64,000 bases of DNA. Source: Maritalea mediterranea. Its GTDB lineage: Bacteria; Pseudomonadota; Alphaproteobacteria; Rhizobiales; Devosiaceae. Location: contig NZ_JAKGTI010000003.1 in assembly GCF_021568695.1 (NCBI RefSeq), forward strand, positions 1 through 64,000. Direction: 5' to 3'. The notes under the pieces are model-generated. The model had not been told where the DNA came from, did no database searches, and saw nothing but the letters and a program-made list of their open reading frames with translations. Below are positions 28,394 to 38,082 of the stretch, piece by piece; the stretch's first letter is position 1; each line of letters starts with the position of its first letter. A program made the position numbers and the translations under genes.

Positions 28394-28595
28394 GGTGCCT
28401 TTATTGCTTTGCGGCAAATTGACGGGTAAAAGAGTACTATCGGCCCCTATAGCCAAGATCAATAGTGGTTTTGTTGCGAATTAAGACTAGCCAAACCGCA
28501 CAAGAACGCGTATAACCCGCGCCAACAGATTAAAGTTTGCTAGATGGCGCTTTCACTTTCCGTGCAGGTGCCGTTTTGTTGATGGAGTTAGAACC

Positions 28596-28778
28596 ATGGC
28601 AGTACCTAAGAAAAAAGTGTCCGGCATGAAGCGCGGCAATCGCCGTTCAACTGATGCCCTGAAGGCACCTACATATGTAGAAGATAAAGACAGCGGCGAA
28701 TTGCGTCGCCCGCACCATGTTGATTTGAAAACCGGCATGTATCGCGGTCGTCAAATCATGGAGCCACGCGACAGCTAA
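28596..28778 (+). CDS. rpmF: 50S ribosomal protein L32
   Basis: 60 residues, [18 protein letters not shown] at the N-terminus, standard for L32. No cysteines at all, so this is the zinc-free form usual in alphaproteobacteria. Preceded by a GGAG site and followed by a strong terminator: single-gene transcript. Confidence 0.97.
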   Translation: MAVPKKKVSGMKRGNRRSTDALKAPTYVEDKDSGELRRPHHVDLKTGMYRGRQIMEPRDS

Positions 28779-28805
28779 GTCGTTTGTGCTTCGTGCATTG
28801 ATTTA

Positions 28806-28837
28806 AAGCCAGTCTCCTTCGGGAGGCTGGCTTTTTT
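28806..28837 (+). terminator. Rho-independent terminator of rpmF, TTCG loop
   Basis: 12-bp stem with one GU pair (28806-28817 with 28822-28833), TTCG loop, and a run of six T starting within the right arm. Confidence 0.92.
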
Positions 28838-29416
28838 AGTTTGTGCGGGTGATGCGCCGCATGCCGCCGTTCACCATGGAGCGCACTATCATTTTGTGAA
28901 ACGGCTTCACGACAAACAAATAGGTGTGGCCCAGCCAATTGTGGCGGTGCACCCAGGTGGCGGCAAAAAGCTTTTCTGGTCGCGTTGGCGAACGGTAGAC
29001 CGACACGCGATAGTCCAGATGGGTGTCGTCATCGCCCATCAGAATTTCATTATCATCGCGGTGATAGATGCGGAAGAAATTGATCAGTTCACCGGGTTTG
29101 CATTCGCCTTGCTGTGACTGTTGGCCATCAAATTCTGTGCGCAGGCCAAATGGCTTGACCAGTAGATTGCGCAGGGCCAGCAGATATTGCGCCCATTTGG
29201 GCGGCGTTGTAGCCAGGCTGCGCGCCAATTCATCGATGGTCAATCGGCTGCCTTTTTCCCCCAAGTCAATGCTGAAGCAATCCAAAAATCTTTTGGTCCC
29301 ACATGGTCGTGCAGTTTGGCGGAAAGGGGCAGACGGTCGGCTTTGGCACGCATGATCAATCCTTTGAGTGGCAGCGTGGCCATTAAGCGCCAAATGCTGG
29401 TCAACGCATAGGGCAT
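28836..29416 (-). pseudogene. DUF2867 protein gene with a one-base frameshift
   Basis: Two overlapping minus-strand frames make one protein. The upstream frame (from 29416) reads MPYALTSIWRL..., then ADRLPLSAKLHDHVGPKDF; the downstream frame continues LDCFSIDLGEKGSRLTI to the stop at 28836, with KPFGLRTEF and the end FVVKPFHKMIVRSMV of DUF2867 proteins. The join is at an A5 run on the plus strand (29284-29288; T5 in the gene): one more T would restore GPKDF-LDCF. Before the join the downstream frame gives Arg/Pro-rich nonsense. Either a sequencing error in a homopolymer or a real recent loss. The reconstructed protein of about 193 residues has no known activity. ATG 29416 is one of several Met choices (29380 and 29353 also fit). 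Confidence 0.75.
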
Positions 29417-29504
29417 AATTGTCGCGGGGCGGCGCTGGTTGCAATGATGTTCAATTCGATTGATGATGCGCGCATATTTTTGCTGCAATTAAAGGAGCGC
29501 CAAG

Positions 29505-30896
29505 ATGACATCACGTATCGAAACAGATTCCATGGGTGAAATTGAGGTGCCGGTCGACCGCTATTATGGCGCGCAAACCGCCCGCTCCATGCAAAACTTT
29601 GCCATTGGCAATGAATATCTGCCGATCGAGATTGTGCATGCCTTTGCCATATTGAAGCGCGCGGCGGCAGAAGTGAATTGTGATCTGGGCCTTTTGGAAA
29701 CCGACAAGAAAGATCTGATTGTGGCGGCCGCCAATGAGGTGGCCGAGGGCAAGCTGGACGATCATTTCCCGCTGAAAGTTTGGCAGACCGGTTCAGGCAC
29801 CCAATCCAACATGAATGTGAATGAGGTGATCTCCAACCGTGCCATTGAGATGGCCGGGGGACAGATGGGGTCCAAAGACCCGATCCACCCCAATGATCAT
29901 GTGAACAAATCCCAAAGCTCTAACGATACTTTTCCCACTGCCATGCATATTGCGGCGGTGCGCGAGGTGGTGCAGCGGCTCAAGCCCGCGATCGGCCATT
30001 TGCGCGACATAATAGACAAAAAGGCCAAGCAATATGAGGACATCATCAAAATCGGGCGCACCCATTTGCAAGACGCGACGCCCCTAAGTCTGGGGCAGGA
30101 AATGAGCGGCTGGGTGGCACAGCTTGATTTCGCGTTGGAGGCGATTGAGGCGCAGGAGCCGCAAATGCTTCAATTGGCGCTGGGCGGCACCGCCGTGGGT
30201 ACCGGGCTCAATACGCACCCGGAATATGCCGAGCGGGTGGCCAAGCGGATTGCGGACTTGACTGGGCATAAATTTGTGACCGCCGAGAACAAGTTCGCCT
30301 ATCTGGCCGCCCACGATGCCTTTGTGGGTATGCATGGGGCAATCAAGCAATTGGCGGTGGCGGCGATGAAGATCGCCAATGATGTGCGGTGGTTGGGATC
30401 CGGCCCGCGCTGCGGCATTGGCGAGTTGAACCTGCCCGCCAATGAGCCGGGCTCCTCGATTATGCCGGGCAAGGTGAACCCCACCCAGTCTGAGGCGCTG
30501 ACCATGATCGCCACGCAGGTGATGGGCAATGATGCCACCATCGGCGTGGCGGCCAGCCAGGGCAATTTTGAATTGAATGTGTTCAAGCCGGTGATTGCCT
30601 ATAATTTCCTGCAATCGGTGCGGTTGCTGGCGGACGGGCTTAATAGCTTTGCGGACAATTGCGCTGCCGGGCTAGAGCCGAATCGGGAAAATATCCAGAA
30701 CCATCTGGAGCAATCGCTGATGCTGGTGACGGCGTTGAACCAGCGCATTGGCTATGATTCGGCGGCGAAAATCGCCAAATATGCCCATGAGAAGGGCACC
30801 TCATTGCGCGAGGCGGCATTGGCGCTGGATCTGCTCAGCGAAGCGGAGTTTGATGAAATTGTGCGACCGGAAAAAATGATCGGGCCGAAAGCCTGA
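29505..30896 (+). CDS. fumC: Fumarate hydratase, class II
   Basis: Iron-independent fumarase of the TCA cycle, fumarate to L-malate. 463 residues (E. coli FumC 467). Seen: [15 protein letters not shown] near 92-106 and [14 protein letters not shown] near 130-143 (substrate site), [19 protein letters not shown] with the catalytic-site His around 188, and the lyase signature [13 protein letters not shown] near 319 with the catalytic Ser. An AAAGGAG site precedes the ATG. Monocistronic. Confidence 0.97.
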   Translation: MTSRIETDSMGEIEVPVDRYYGAQTARSMQNFAIGNEYLPIEIVHAFAILKRAAAEVNCDLGLLETDKKDLIVAAANEVAEGKLDDHFPLKVWQTGSGTQSNMNVNEVISNRAIEMAGGQMGSKDPIHPNDHVNKSQSSNDTFPTAMHIAAVREVVQRLKPAIGHLRDIIDKKAKQYEDIIKIGRTHLQDATPLSLGQEMSGWVAQLDFALEAIEAQEPQMLQLALGGTAVGTGLNTHPEYAERVAKRIADLTGHKFVTAENKFAYLAAHDAFVGMHGAIKQLAVAAMKIANDVRWLGSGPRCGIGELNLPANEPGSSIMPGKVNPTQSEALTMIATQVMGNDATIGVAASQGNFELNVFKPVIAYNFLQSVRLLADGLNSFADNCAAGLEPNRENIQNHLEQSLMLVTALNQRIGYDSAAKIAKYAHEKGTSLREAALALDLLSEAEFDEIVRPEKMIGPKA

Positions 30897-30904
30897 CTTC
30901 CGCC

Positions 30905-31165
30905 TTAGGCGTCGACCGTGCGGTTATAGCCAGCAGGCATGCGCTTGATGATGCGCTCGGCATTCGCCCGATAGGCGGATTGCGCCGCGAAGGCGCCCGG
31001 GCGCATCTGCCGCCGGTTGGGGCTTAGATTTTGACGCTGGGTCAACAGGTGGGCCACAAAGTGTGCTTCGGGCCGATAGGCATGGCGACGACGCGCCTGA
31101 TGGGATTGAGCTTCAATCACCATCGGGGCATGTGCCACATTGTTATTTTGATGTTCGGTCGCCAT
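30905..31165 (-). CDS. Small basic hypothetical protein
   Basis: 86 residues, no recognised domain. The N-terminus is polar and low complexity (MATEHQNNN), the middle rich in His/Gln/Arg, and the C-terminal part AYRANAERIIKRMPAGYNRTVDA looks more conserved in type; I recall similar short tails in alphaproteobacterial proteins of unknown function, but cannot name a family. ATG 31165 is preferred over the upstream 31186. Convergent with fumC, 8 bases apart. Could be a spurious frame; base composition does not settle it. Confidence 0.5.
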   Translation of the reverse strand: MATEHQNNNVAHAPMVIEAQSHQARRRHAYRPEAHFVAHLLTQRQNLSPNRRQMRPGAFAAQSAYRANAERIIKRMPAGYNRTVDA

Positions 31166-31305
31166 CAAATTGCCTACCTGTTTCAAAAAGGGACATTTTT
31201 GTCCTTATTCTTCAACAAGTATGCCAGCAAATGATGACGATATAAAGGATTTGTTAACTTTTGCGGCTGGGATATTGATCGTGTGGTTAACCCGTAAAAT
31301 TAGAT

Positions 31306-32079
31306 TTAAAACTGATCTTTGGCCTTGCGTATGGCGGCGAAAACTTCCGCTTTTGGCGCGCCGTGCTGACCAACAGCTTTGGCGACTTCCGGGTCGTCGG
31401 CCCGCAAAAACGGGTTATTGGCTTTCTCAAAACCAAGCGTTGAGGGCAAGGTGGGCTGATTTTGTGCTCTTCGTTCCTCGACCCATTGTAAATGCTGGCG
31501 CAGGGCTTGATGTTCGGGCGTCAGGCTCAGGGCAAAATTGACATTGTCGCGGGTATATTCATGACCACAATAAAGCGTGGTTTCATCCGGTAGGCGGCGC
31601 AATTCCTTCAAGCCTTCCCACATGGCATCTGCTGGGCCGTCAAACATGCGGCCACAGCCGATGGAAAAAAGGGCGTCGCCCGCAAACAAGGTCGGCTGCT
31701 CCTGCAAATAATAGGCGATGTGGCCGCTGGTGTGGCCGGGGGTCGATAGCACAGTGAAGTGGCCCGCCCCAAAGGGGAGAATCGCGCCGGGCGAGATGGT
31801 TTCATTGTGGGGGGAAATCTGGTCTTTTTCCGCTTCCGGCACCACAATCAGCGGGTTGTAACGGTCTTTGACTTTTTCCAGTCCGTCCACATGGTCCCAA
31901 TGGCGGTGCGTGACCAGCACCAGGCTTGGTCGCCATTGCTTTTGTTCCAAAAAGGCAAAGATTTTGTCATCGTCCGGCGCATCCACCATGGCCACTTTGC
32001 CGGTGGTGCGGCATTTGACAAAAATGGCATAATTGGTGTCAAGAACCGGGAGCATTTCAATTTCAAACTTTTGGGTCAT
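31306..32079 (-). CDS. gloB: Hydroxyacylglutathione hydrolase (glyoxalase II)
   Basis: Hydrolyses S-lactoylglutathione to lactate and glutathione, the last step of methylglyoxal detoxification. 257 residues of the metallo-beta-lactamase fold: THRHWDHVDG with the HxHxDH metal motif near 58-63, TPGHTSGHIAYY near 113-124 (third His), LFAGDALFSIGCGR (bridging Asp) and GHEYTRDN (last His); the C-terminal domain has EERRAQNQPTLPSTL, which contacts glutathione. ATG 32079 is used; the upstream Met 32109 adds only MPTLILTSLS. Divergent from a methyltransferase gene 87 bases away. Complements mgsA at 5.5 kb. Confidence 0.94.
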   Translation of the reverse strand: MTQKFEIEMLPVLDTNYAIFVKCRTTGKVAMVDAPDDDKIFAFLEQKQWRPSLVLVTHRHWDHVDGLEKVKDRYNPLIVVPEAEKDQISPHNETISPGAILPFGAGHFTVLSTPGHTSGHIAYYLQEQPTLFAGDALFSIGCGRMFDGPADAMWEGLKELRRLPDETTLYCGHEYTRDNVNFALSLTPEHQALRQHLQWVEERRAQNQPTLPSTLGFEKANNPFLRADDPEVAKAVGQHGAPKAEVFAAIRKAKDQF

Positions 32080-32166
32080 GGATAAACTCGTCAGAATTAG
32101 CGTTGGCAATGAGGTGCTTTGCGCATTACATTTAGCATAGGTGCAACGCGAGGGTGAAGCCGGGCA

Positions 32167-32907
32167 ATGTCGGTAACGATCGAAGATCTCAAGCAGTTTT
32201 ACCGCTCACCGCTGGGGCGGATTTCCCGCCGTTTTATTGCGGACACGTTGGTGCCCTTGACGCCGGTGAAGGGGCAGCGCGTGCTGGGAATCGGATATGC
32301 CACGCCTTATCTCGGCCGTTTGCGGCCGGATGCCGAACGGGTGATGGCCTTTATGCCCCAGCGCCAAGGCGTGGCCCATTGGCCGCCAGATGCCCCAAGC
32401 CTTAGTGCGTTGGTGGATCCATTGGAATTGCCCTTAACCGATAGCGCTGTTGATGTGGTGGTGGCCATTCATGCGCTTGAGCATTTGTTCGATCTGGAAG
32501 AATTTATGCAGGAATTGTGGCGGGTCACAGCGCCGGGCGCACGGGTGGTGCTGGTGGTGCCACGCCGCCGCGGCTTTTGGGCCCAACGCGATACAACGCC
32601 CTTTGGCCATGGCCACCCTTTCTCACAAAATCAATTGGCGCGGCTTTTGAAAGATCATTCCTTCACCCCCGAAGTGTGGCGCGAGGCGCTTTACCTGCCG
32701 CCATTCAATTTCGCGCCCATGCTGAAATCGGCTCGAGTTTTTGAAAGTCTGGGGCGGTTGCTGGGGTCAGGCTTGGCTGGGGTGATGCTGGTGCGGGCGC
32801 GCAAGGAGATGTATCCGGCGGTCACCCGCCGCCGTCGAGCGCCTCAATTCGCCAATATCCCCGGACTTGTGTCACAACCTGCCTGGCCCACAGGCCATAT
32901 TCGCTAA
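32167..32907 (+). CDS. SAM-dependent methyltransferase, gloB-linked
   Basis: 246 residues. Rossmann-fold core: GQRVLGIGYATPYLGRL near 36-52 (degenerate motif I, GIGYAT in place of GxGxG), LPLTDSAVDVVVAIHALEHL (motifs III-IV) and ELWRVTAPGARVVLVVP. The weak motif I makes SAM binding less certain than in the other two methyltransferases of this window. It is divergent from gloB, a pairing I know from other alphaproteobacteria. The C-terminus is basic and Pro-rich. Substrate unknown. Confidence 0.85.
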   Translation: MSVTIEDLKQFYRSPLGRISRRFIADTLVPLTPVKGQRVLGIGYATPYLGRLRPDAERVMAFMPQRQGVAHWPPDAPSLSALVDPLELPLTDSAVDVVVAIHALEHLFDLEEFMQELWRVTAPGARVVLVVPRRRGFWAQRDTTPFGHGHPFSQNQLARLLKDHSFTPEVWREALYLPPFNFAPMLKSARVFESLGRLLGSGLAGVMLVRARKEMYPAVTRRRRAPQFANIPGLVSQPAWPTGHIR

Positions 32908-33015
32908 AATTCGTTCGCCATGCGTCAATAAGACCAAAAGAAACGCGGGTTTTCTTTGCGTCTTTTAAAGGCTTTGCCTATGGTGCGCCCGGCAAATTTC
33001 GTCAGGAAGAATAAA

Positions 33016-34110
33016 ATGTCAGACAAACCGATTGCACGTGCTTCGATTTTGGATATTGCGGCCTACAAGCCCGGCAAATCCAAATCTCCATCCGGCCAGT
33101 CTTTGGCCAAGCTTTCCGCCAATGAGTCGCCTTTGGGCGCCAGCCCGAAAGCCATGGAGGCCTATCGATATTATGCGGACCGGCTGGCAGAATATCCAGA
33201 TGGCGGCGCAACTGCATTGCGGCAGGCGATTGGTGATGTGCACGGGCTTGATCCGGACCGGATTGGTGTGGGCGCCGGGTCAGATGAGATTTTGCACCTG
33301 TTGGCCCAGGCCTATGTGGGGCCGGGCGATGAAACCGTTATGTCGCAATATGGTTTTCTGGTTTATCCGATCGTGACCAATGCCGCGGGGGGCACTTGCA
33401 TCAAGGCGCCCGAAACCGAGTTGAAAGCTGACGTGGATGCGCTGCTGGATGCGGTGACCGAGAAAACAAAGATTGTGTTTCTGGCTAACCCGAATAACCC
33501 CACCGGCAGTTATTTGAGTGTCGATGAGATCAACCGCCTGCACCAAGGGCTGCGGTCCGACATTTTGCTGGTGCTGGATGCGGCTTACGCTGAATATGTG
33601 GATGCGGCAGATTATCAGGCGGGTATTGAGCTGGTGGATCGGGCGCAGAATGTGGTGATGACCCGCACTTTCTCCAAGATTGGCCTCGCCAATTTGCGGG
33701 TGGGCTGGTTTTATGGCCCTGCCCATATTCTCGATGTCTATAACCGGTTGCGGGGGCCGTTCAATGTGAACGGTATTGCCCAAGCGGCGGCGGAAGCGGC
33801 GGTGCGCGATGTGGACTTTACCGCAGAGCTGAAGGCGCACAATGCGAAAATGCGCGACTTGTTGGTGCGCGAGCTGCAGTCCAACCGGTTCAAGACCTAT
33901 CCCAGCCAGTGCAATTTTGTGCTGACCGAATTCGCCGATGAACGCGGGTTCACGGCGGCCGATGCTTTTAATCTATTGATGGAAAAGGGCCTGATTGTGC
34001 GCGAAATGCATTCTTATGGCCTGCCCAATTGCCTGCGCATCTCCATTGGGACCGAAGCGCAAATGAAATTGGTGATCCAAACCTTGCAAGAAATGAGTGA
34101 CCATGGCTGA
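33016..34110 (+). CDS. hisC: Histidinol-phosphate aminotransferase
   Basis: PLP enzyme (fold type I), 364 residues; transaminates imidazole-acetol phosphate to histidinol phosphate, and in organisms with this gene order may also act on phenylpyruvate or prephenate. Seen: SANESPLGASPKAMEAY near 32-48, GAGSDEILHLL (phosphate cup), NPNNPTGSYL, DAAYAEYV with the PLP-binding Asp/Tyr, and TFSKIGLANLRVGW with the Schiff-base Lys. ATG 33016 has AGGAAG upstream; the longer frame from 32956 is not used. It overlaps the prephenate dehydrogenase gene by 8 bases, an aromatic/histidine pairing typical of the Rhizobiales. Confidence 0.93.
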   Translation: MSDKPIARASILDIAAYKPGKSKSPSGQSLAKLSANESPLGASPKAMEAYRYYADRLAEYPDGGATALRQAIGDVHGLDPDRIGVGAGSDEILHLLAQAYVGPGDETVMSQYGFLVYPIVTNAAGGTCIKAPETELKADVDALLDAVTEKTKIVFLANPNNPTGSYLSVDEINRLHQGLRSDILLVLDAAYAEYVDAADYQAGIELVDRAQNVVMTRTFSKIGLANLRVGWFYGPAHILDVYNRLRGPFNVNGIAQAAAEAAVRDVDFTAELKAHNAKMRDLLVRELQSNRFKTYPSQCNFVLTEFADERGFTAADAFNLLMEKGLIVREMHSYGLPNCLRISIGTEAQMKLVIQTLQEMSDHG

Positions 34111-35044
34111 GACCATATTGTTTGACCGTATTGCCTTGATCGGGATTGGCCTGATCGGCTCCTCGATCGCCCGTGCCATTTTGCGCGGCAATTTAACTCA
34201 AGAACTGGCGATCTCGGATGCCTCGCCGCAGCACCTGTCCGAGGCTGAAAAGCTGGAGCTGGGCCATGCCTATCATACCGACCCGTTGGAGGCGGTGAAG
34301 AATGCTGATCTGGTTATTTTGTGTACGCCAGTGGGGACCTATCGTGAGATCGGCGAGCGCATTGCACCCGGGTTGAAAGCGGGGGCAATTGTGTCGGACG
34401 TGGGATCGGTAAAGGAACATGTGATCAATGCGTTGCAGGATGTGCTGCCCGCCCATGTCGATTTTATTCCCGGCCACCCGATTTCGGGCACAGAGAAATC
34501 CGGGCCAGTGCACGGCTTTGCGGAGCTGTTCGACAACCGTTACTGCATTTTGACGCCCGCTGACGATGCGGCCCAATTGGCGGTTGATCGGCTGAAAGAA
34601 TTCTGGGAAGCGATCGGGTCGGATGTGGAGATTATGGATGCCAAGCACCATGATCTGGTGCTGGCGATCACCAGCCATGTGCCGCACTTGATTGCCTACA
34701 ATATTGTGGGCACCGCCGATGATCTTGAAAGCGTGACCAAATCAGAAGTGATCAAATTCTCCGCCGGTGGCTTTCGCGACTTTACCCGGATTGCCGCCTC
34801 GGACCCGATCATGTGGCGGGATGTGTTTTTGACCAACCGTGATGCGGTGTTGGAAATGCTGGGGCGCTTCTTGGAAGATTTGAGCATGCTGCAGCGGGCT
34901 GTGCGCGACAGTGATGGCGACATGCTGGAAGGCTTGTTCACCCGCACACGCAATATCCGCCGCTCCATTATTGATGCAGGGCAGGAAACTGATGCGCCGG
35001 ACTTTGGCCGCGCCCATCACACAGAGCGCAGCGAGGAGAGCTAG
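34103..35044 (+). CDS. Prephenate/arogenate dehydrogenase family protein
   Basis: Oxidative decarboxylation in tyrosine biosynthesis. 313 residues: NAD(P) loop ALIGIGLIGSSIA near 12-24, VSDVGSVKEHV, then the catalytic HPISGTEKSGP (His of prephenate dehydrogenases) and FVTLTSHVPH-like segment AITSHVPHLIAY. The helical dimer domain ends near 300. ATG 34103 is chosen over GTG 34097. Translationally coupled to hisC. The stop is 3 bases from the stop of the convergent DUF2125 gene. Confidence 0.93.
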   Translation: MAETILFDRIALIGIGLIGSSIARAILRGNLTQELAISDASPQHLSEAEKLELGHAYHTDPLEAVKNADLVILCTPVGTYREIGERIAPGLKAGAIVSDVGSVKEHVINALQDVLPAHVDFIPGHPISGTEKSGPVHGFAELFDNRYCILTPADDAAQLAVDRLKEFWEAIGSDVEIMDAKHHDLVLAITSHVPHLIAYNIVGTADDLESVTKSEVIKFSAGGFRDFTRIAASDPIMWRDVFLTNRDAVLEMLGRFLEDLSMLQRAVRDSDGDMLEGLFTRTRNIRRSIIDAGQETDAPDFGRAHHTERSEES

Positions 35045-35047
35045 GCT

Positions 35048-36022
35048 CTAAAACAGGGCGGGCACCATATAGATGGGTGCCATGCCCACGCTGATCACGC
35101 CGGCATTGGCCATGATCGGAATATGGTGCTTGCCCTCTTCATCTGGCGTGCCAACAATGGCGGCGGCCATGGGGCCGAGGGCGGACAGATCAATCTGGCT
35201 GACAATGTTTTTGGAGCTGGTGCGCAAAATCCCCTGCAAAAAGCCTTGCTCGGTGAGTGTAAACTCGCCTTCGGCGTTGACTGAGATGTCCTGAGCTTCA
35301 CTTTGACCCAGCGGCACGACGCGGCCGCTTGTCTCGTAATTCTCGATGATCAATTGCCCCTCATCAGCGGCGAATTGTTGCAAGGTTTGGGGGAAAACCC
35401 AGTTGCCCACATTTTGATCGAGGGTGGTGATCTCAGCCTCAAGCTGGGTGTTCAAGCTCTCAACGCCAAGCTGTTGGCTTTGCACATTGTCGAGCTTGGC
35501 ATAGGCGAAAAAGCCCGTGTCCTTTTCTGCACGGGCAAGCAAGTGGAGTTCTGCCAGATCGGCCTGCGCCACATCGACAGTGCCGATCAATTGATCGGAC
35601 CAGACAGGCGCGACCATTTGCACCGACACCCGCTTCAGGTTTAGCGAGAAGTCAGCGCGGGCGCTGGCATTGGCGGTTTCAAAGCGCAATTGTTTTTTCG
35701 CGCCGGTAAAGGCATTTTCATAGCTGATCGGGCCCTCAAGAAATGCGAGAAGATGAGTGGGGCGATAGAACAGCGCTGTCCCCTCAATCTTGGGAATAGA
35801 GATCGTCGCATCGCCGGCGAGCACCGTGGCATTCATGCAGCGCACATCGAAGCGGAACGGATAACCCGAAACGCTGCGTTTGGCGCAGCTCAAATTGACG
35901 CTGGGATCGTTAATGGCTTGCATTATTTGCTGGTCGATCTGACGAGCGACAAAAAACCAGGCGGCGGAGAGGCCACCGCACACCACAAAGATGATCGCCA
36001 GCATGATTTTAAATTTTGCCAT
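35048..36022 (-). CDS. DUF2125 domain protein
   Basis: 324 residues. One N-terminal TM or uncleaved signal anchor (IMLAIIFVVCGGLSAAWFFV), then a periplasmic part rich in beta strands containing SGYPFRFDVRC near 51-61, the DUF2125 hallmark, and repeated lipid-transfer-like strand patterns. Function not established. ATG 36022 has AGGAAT 7 bases upstream; a TTG at 36028 is less likely. The order tyrosine gene/DUF2125/ChaC is common in Rhizobiales, supporting the identification. Confidence 0.87.
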   Translation of the reverse strand: MAKFKIMLAIIFVVCGGLSAAWFFVARQIDQQIMQAINDPSVNLSCAKRSVSGYPFRFDVRCMNATVLAGDATISIPKIEGTALFYRPTHLLAFLEGPISYENAFTGAKKQLRFETANASARADFSLNLKRVSVQMVAPVWSDQLIGTVDVAQADLAELHLLARAEKDTGFFAYAKLDNVQSQQLGVESLNTQLEAEITTLDQNVGNWVFPQTLQQFAADEGQLIIENYETSGRVVPLGQSEAQDISVNAEGEFTLTEQGFLQGILRTSSKNIVSQIDLSALGPMAAAIVGTPDEEGKHHIPIMANAGVISVGMAPIYMVPALF

Positions 36023-36130
36023 ATTCAATTCCTAGATTTGGTCCATTGCGCTGCGGCGCGCGCTTGAGTCTATGCAAAGAAGTTTGTACATCTCCATGAT
36101 GGATTTTCAAACAAGTGATTTGGCGGACTG

Positions 36131-36658
36131 ATGGGGAAATGGGTTTTCGGCTATGGCTCGCTCATTTGGCGGCCCGGCTTTGACTATATGGAAAAGCGCC
36201 CGGCCTTGCTGCGTGGCGCACATCGGCAGCTTTGCATTTATTCCTTCACCCATCGTGGCACAGAAGAGTGCCCCGGCCTTGTGTTTGGCCTAGATCGTGG
36301 TGGTGCCTGTCGTGGCATGGCGTTTGAGGTTGATCCCGCACTTTGGGACAAAACCTATGCCTATTTGCATGCGCGTGAGCAGCAGAACGGGGTTTATCGC
36401 GAAACTTTGCGCCGGGTGGCTCTGGATGATGGGCGCTATGTGGATGCGCTGGTCTATCTGGCTGACCCACGCCACAAACAATATGCAGGACGCCTCGATC
36501 ACGATGAACAGCTGAGATTGGTGCAGCAAGGGCATGGACAAGCTGGCCCAAACATTGAGTATGTGGTCAACACTCATGCGCATCTAGTGGAAATGGGGAT
36601 CGAGGACCATGGTCTGGATGCGCTGGTGCAGGCGCTCGGGCCTATCCCGTCATCCTAG
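36131..36658 (+). CDS. Gamma-glutamylcyclotransferase (ChaC type)
   Basis: 175 residues. Begins KWVFGYGSLIWRPGFDY: the YGSL motif binds the gamma-glutamyl carboxylate. AYLHAREQQNGVYRE near 77-91 holds the catalytic Glu, and HAHLVEMGIEDHGL is the conserved end. ChaC enzymes cleave glutathione to 5-oxoproline and Cys-Gly. Divergent from the DUF2125 gene over 108 bp. Confidence 0.92.
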   Translation: MGKWVFGYGSLIWRPGFDYMEKRPALLRGAHRQLCIYSFTHRGTEECPGLVFGLDRGGACRGMAFEVDPALWDKTYAYLHAREQQNGVYRETLRRVALDDGRYVDALVYLADPRHKQYAGRLDHDEQLRLVQQGHGQAGPNIEYVVNTHAHLVEMGIEDHGLDALVQALGPIPSS

Positions 36659-36677
36659 TGGCCCAAGCCGCCTTTTG

Positions 36678-37118
36678 CTAAGCGGCGTGTGGCAATTGGT
36701 GGTGCGTATTTGTGAGATCCCAGCTGATCAGATTTTGCTCTGCAATATTTTCGATGGCAATGATATAGGCCTTTTCCGCCTTGTTGACGACATCCAAAAA
36801 CTCGGCCCGATTGGGCTGGTCGTGCACAAGGCTTTGACCCGAGCCCACCCACAACACATTCTCGCCTTCGGCAGATTGCGTGCTGAGCAGGCACACCTGA
36901 TCATCGCGAATACGCAAATTTTCAAGCTCTGTTGGGTGGACTTTGTATTTTTTTCCCGACCGCCCGACAAATGATTTTGCGGAGTTGCAATCGGTTTCGC
37001 TCTGTTGGTCGACAATAAAAGGTGACCTTGTCTCTTCGGACAAACTGACCGTCGAGGTGGTGGCCTCAATGGTATCCATTTGTGTGGAACCGGTAGGAAT
37101 GAGTGTTCCATCAGTCAT
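36678..37118 (-). CDS. Hypothetical acidic protein
   Basis: 146 residues, no family recognised. The first half is Ser/Thr-rich and probably disordered (STVSLSEETRSPFIV), the second half more structured (SGKKYKVHPTELENLRI, AEFLDVVNKAEKAYIIAIENI). No signal peptide, TM helix or cysteine pair. ATG 37118 follows GGGAGG at good spacing, which supports real translation; the upstream extension to 37169 is not needed. Converges on the ChaC gene with a short unrelated hairpin (GCCGC/GCGGC) between. Confidence 0.65.
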   Translation of the reverse strand: MTDGTLIPTGSTQMDTIEATTSTVSLSEETRSPFIVDQQSETDCNSAKSFVGRSGKKYKVHPTELENLRIRDDQVCLLSTQSAEGENVLWVGSGQSLVHDQPNRAEFLDVVNKAEKAYIIAIENIAEQNLISWDLTNTHHQLPHAA

Positions 37119-37257
37119 AGCTGCCTCCCCAAGCTGCCCACCTAAACATGACATTGCGGAAAGGAACAAAGATAGAACAAAAGCCGCATTTAGTCAAATT
37201 TTATTAAAGTATATCTATATTTATGAATTGTGTCGCTAATTTGTCAATATCTAGTAG

Positions 37258-38049
37258 TTATGCGGATCGACGATTTTGAATGCGTTGCTGAAATGCATCA
37301 GAAATGGGCAGGCTGATTCCTTTGTCGAGATCTTCAAAGATCATCTTGTCGGTCTCCGCTTCAATAACCCGTTGTAACTCGGCGTGGAATTCTTCCGGAT
37401 CCAGCCCTGGGGGAATGGGTTTCAAATAGCGTGCGCGGGCGGTGCCGGGCCATAGGACCAAGGAATTGCGGGGCCAATAGAGACCGGAAGTGAGGGCCAC
37501 GGGCACCACAGGTACGTTCAACTCCGTATAGAGTTTTACGATGCCCCATTTGTAGTTAGGGTCTGCCAAGGGCGCTTTGCGGGTGCCTTCAGGATAAATA
37601 ACAATCCGGCAGTCATGATTGATGGCATCTTTAGATTGCTCAATCATTTGGGGCAGGGCCCCACGCCCCTTTTTGCGGTCCACCGAAATGGTTTGAAAAT
37701 TACGGGCGGCCCAGCCGAAGAACGGGATGTCTAGAAGTTGTTTTTTGGCGATAAAGGAGGGGCGTCTACCGGTGGCCGGCAGGAGCGCGAAAATATCCCA
37801 ATCTGACTGGTGTTTGGAAGCAATGATGCAGGGCCCGTCGGGCAGATTTTCTTCGCCCCCGATCTTTGATTTGATGCCGACAAACAGGCGCAGAAACAAC
37901 AAGTTCGCCCGATACCAGAACCACACCACCGGATATCCGGAAAATTTGGGCGCGACCAGGGAATAAAGCCCCATTGGTATCGCCAAAATGGCGGTGATGC
38001 CGATGAAAAAAACGTAGAAGATCAGCGAGCGGATGGTTTGCACAATCAT
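37258..38049 (-). CDS. plsC: 1-acyl-sn-glycerol-3-phosphate acyltransferase
   Basis: Inner-membrane enzyme that acylates lysophosphatidic acid to phosphatidic acid. 263 residues: N-terminal TM hairpin (about 8-35), acyltransferase motif I KHQSDWD (HX4D) near 74-80, motif III IVIYPEGTRKAP and the Pro-rich motif IV VPVVPVALTSG. The conserved His, Asp, Glu and Arg are all present. Third gene of an ftsE-ftsX-plsC operon, 33 bases after ftsX. Confidence 0.92.
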   Translation of the reverse strand: MIVQTIRSLIFYVFFIGITAILAIPMGLYSLVAPKFSGYPVVWFWYRANLLFLRLFVGIKSKIGGEENLPDGPCIIASKHQSDWDIFALLPATGRRPSFIAKKQLLDIPFFGWAARNFQTISVDRKKGRGALPQMIEQSKDAINHDCRIVIYPEGTRKAPLADPNYKWGIVKLYTELNVPVVPVALTSGLYWPRNSLVLWPGTARARYLKPIPPGLDPEEFHAELQRVIEAETDKMIFEDLDKGISLPISDAFQQRIQNRRSA

Positions 38050-38082
38050 ATTGCAGCCTTGCGAATCAGGTCCCAGCGGACT

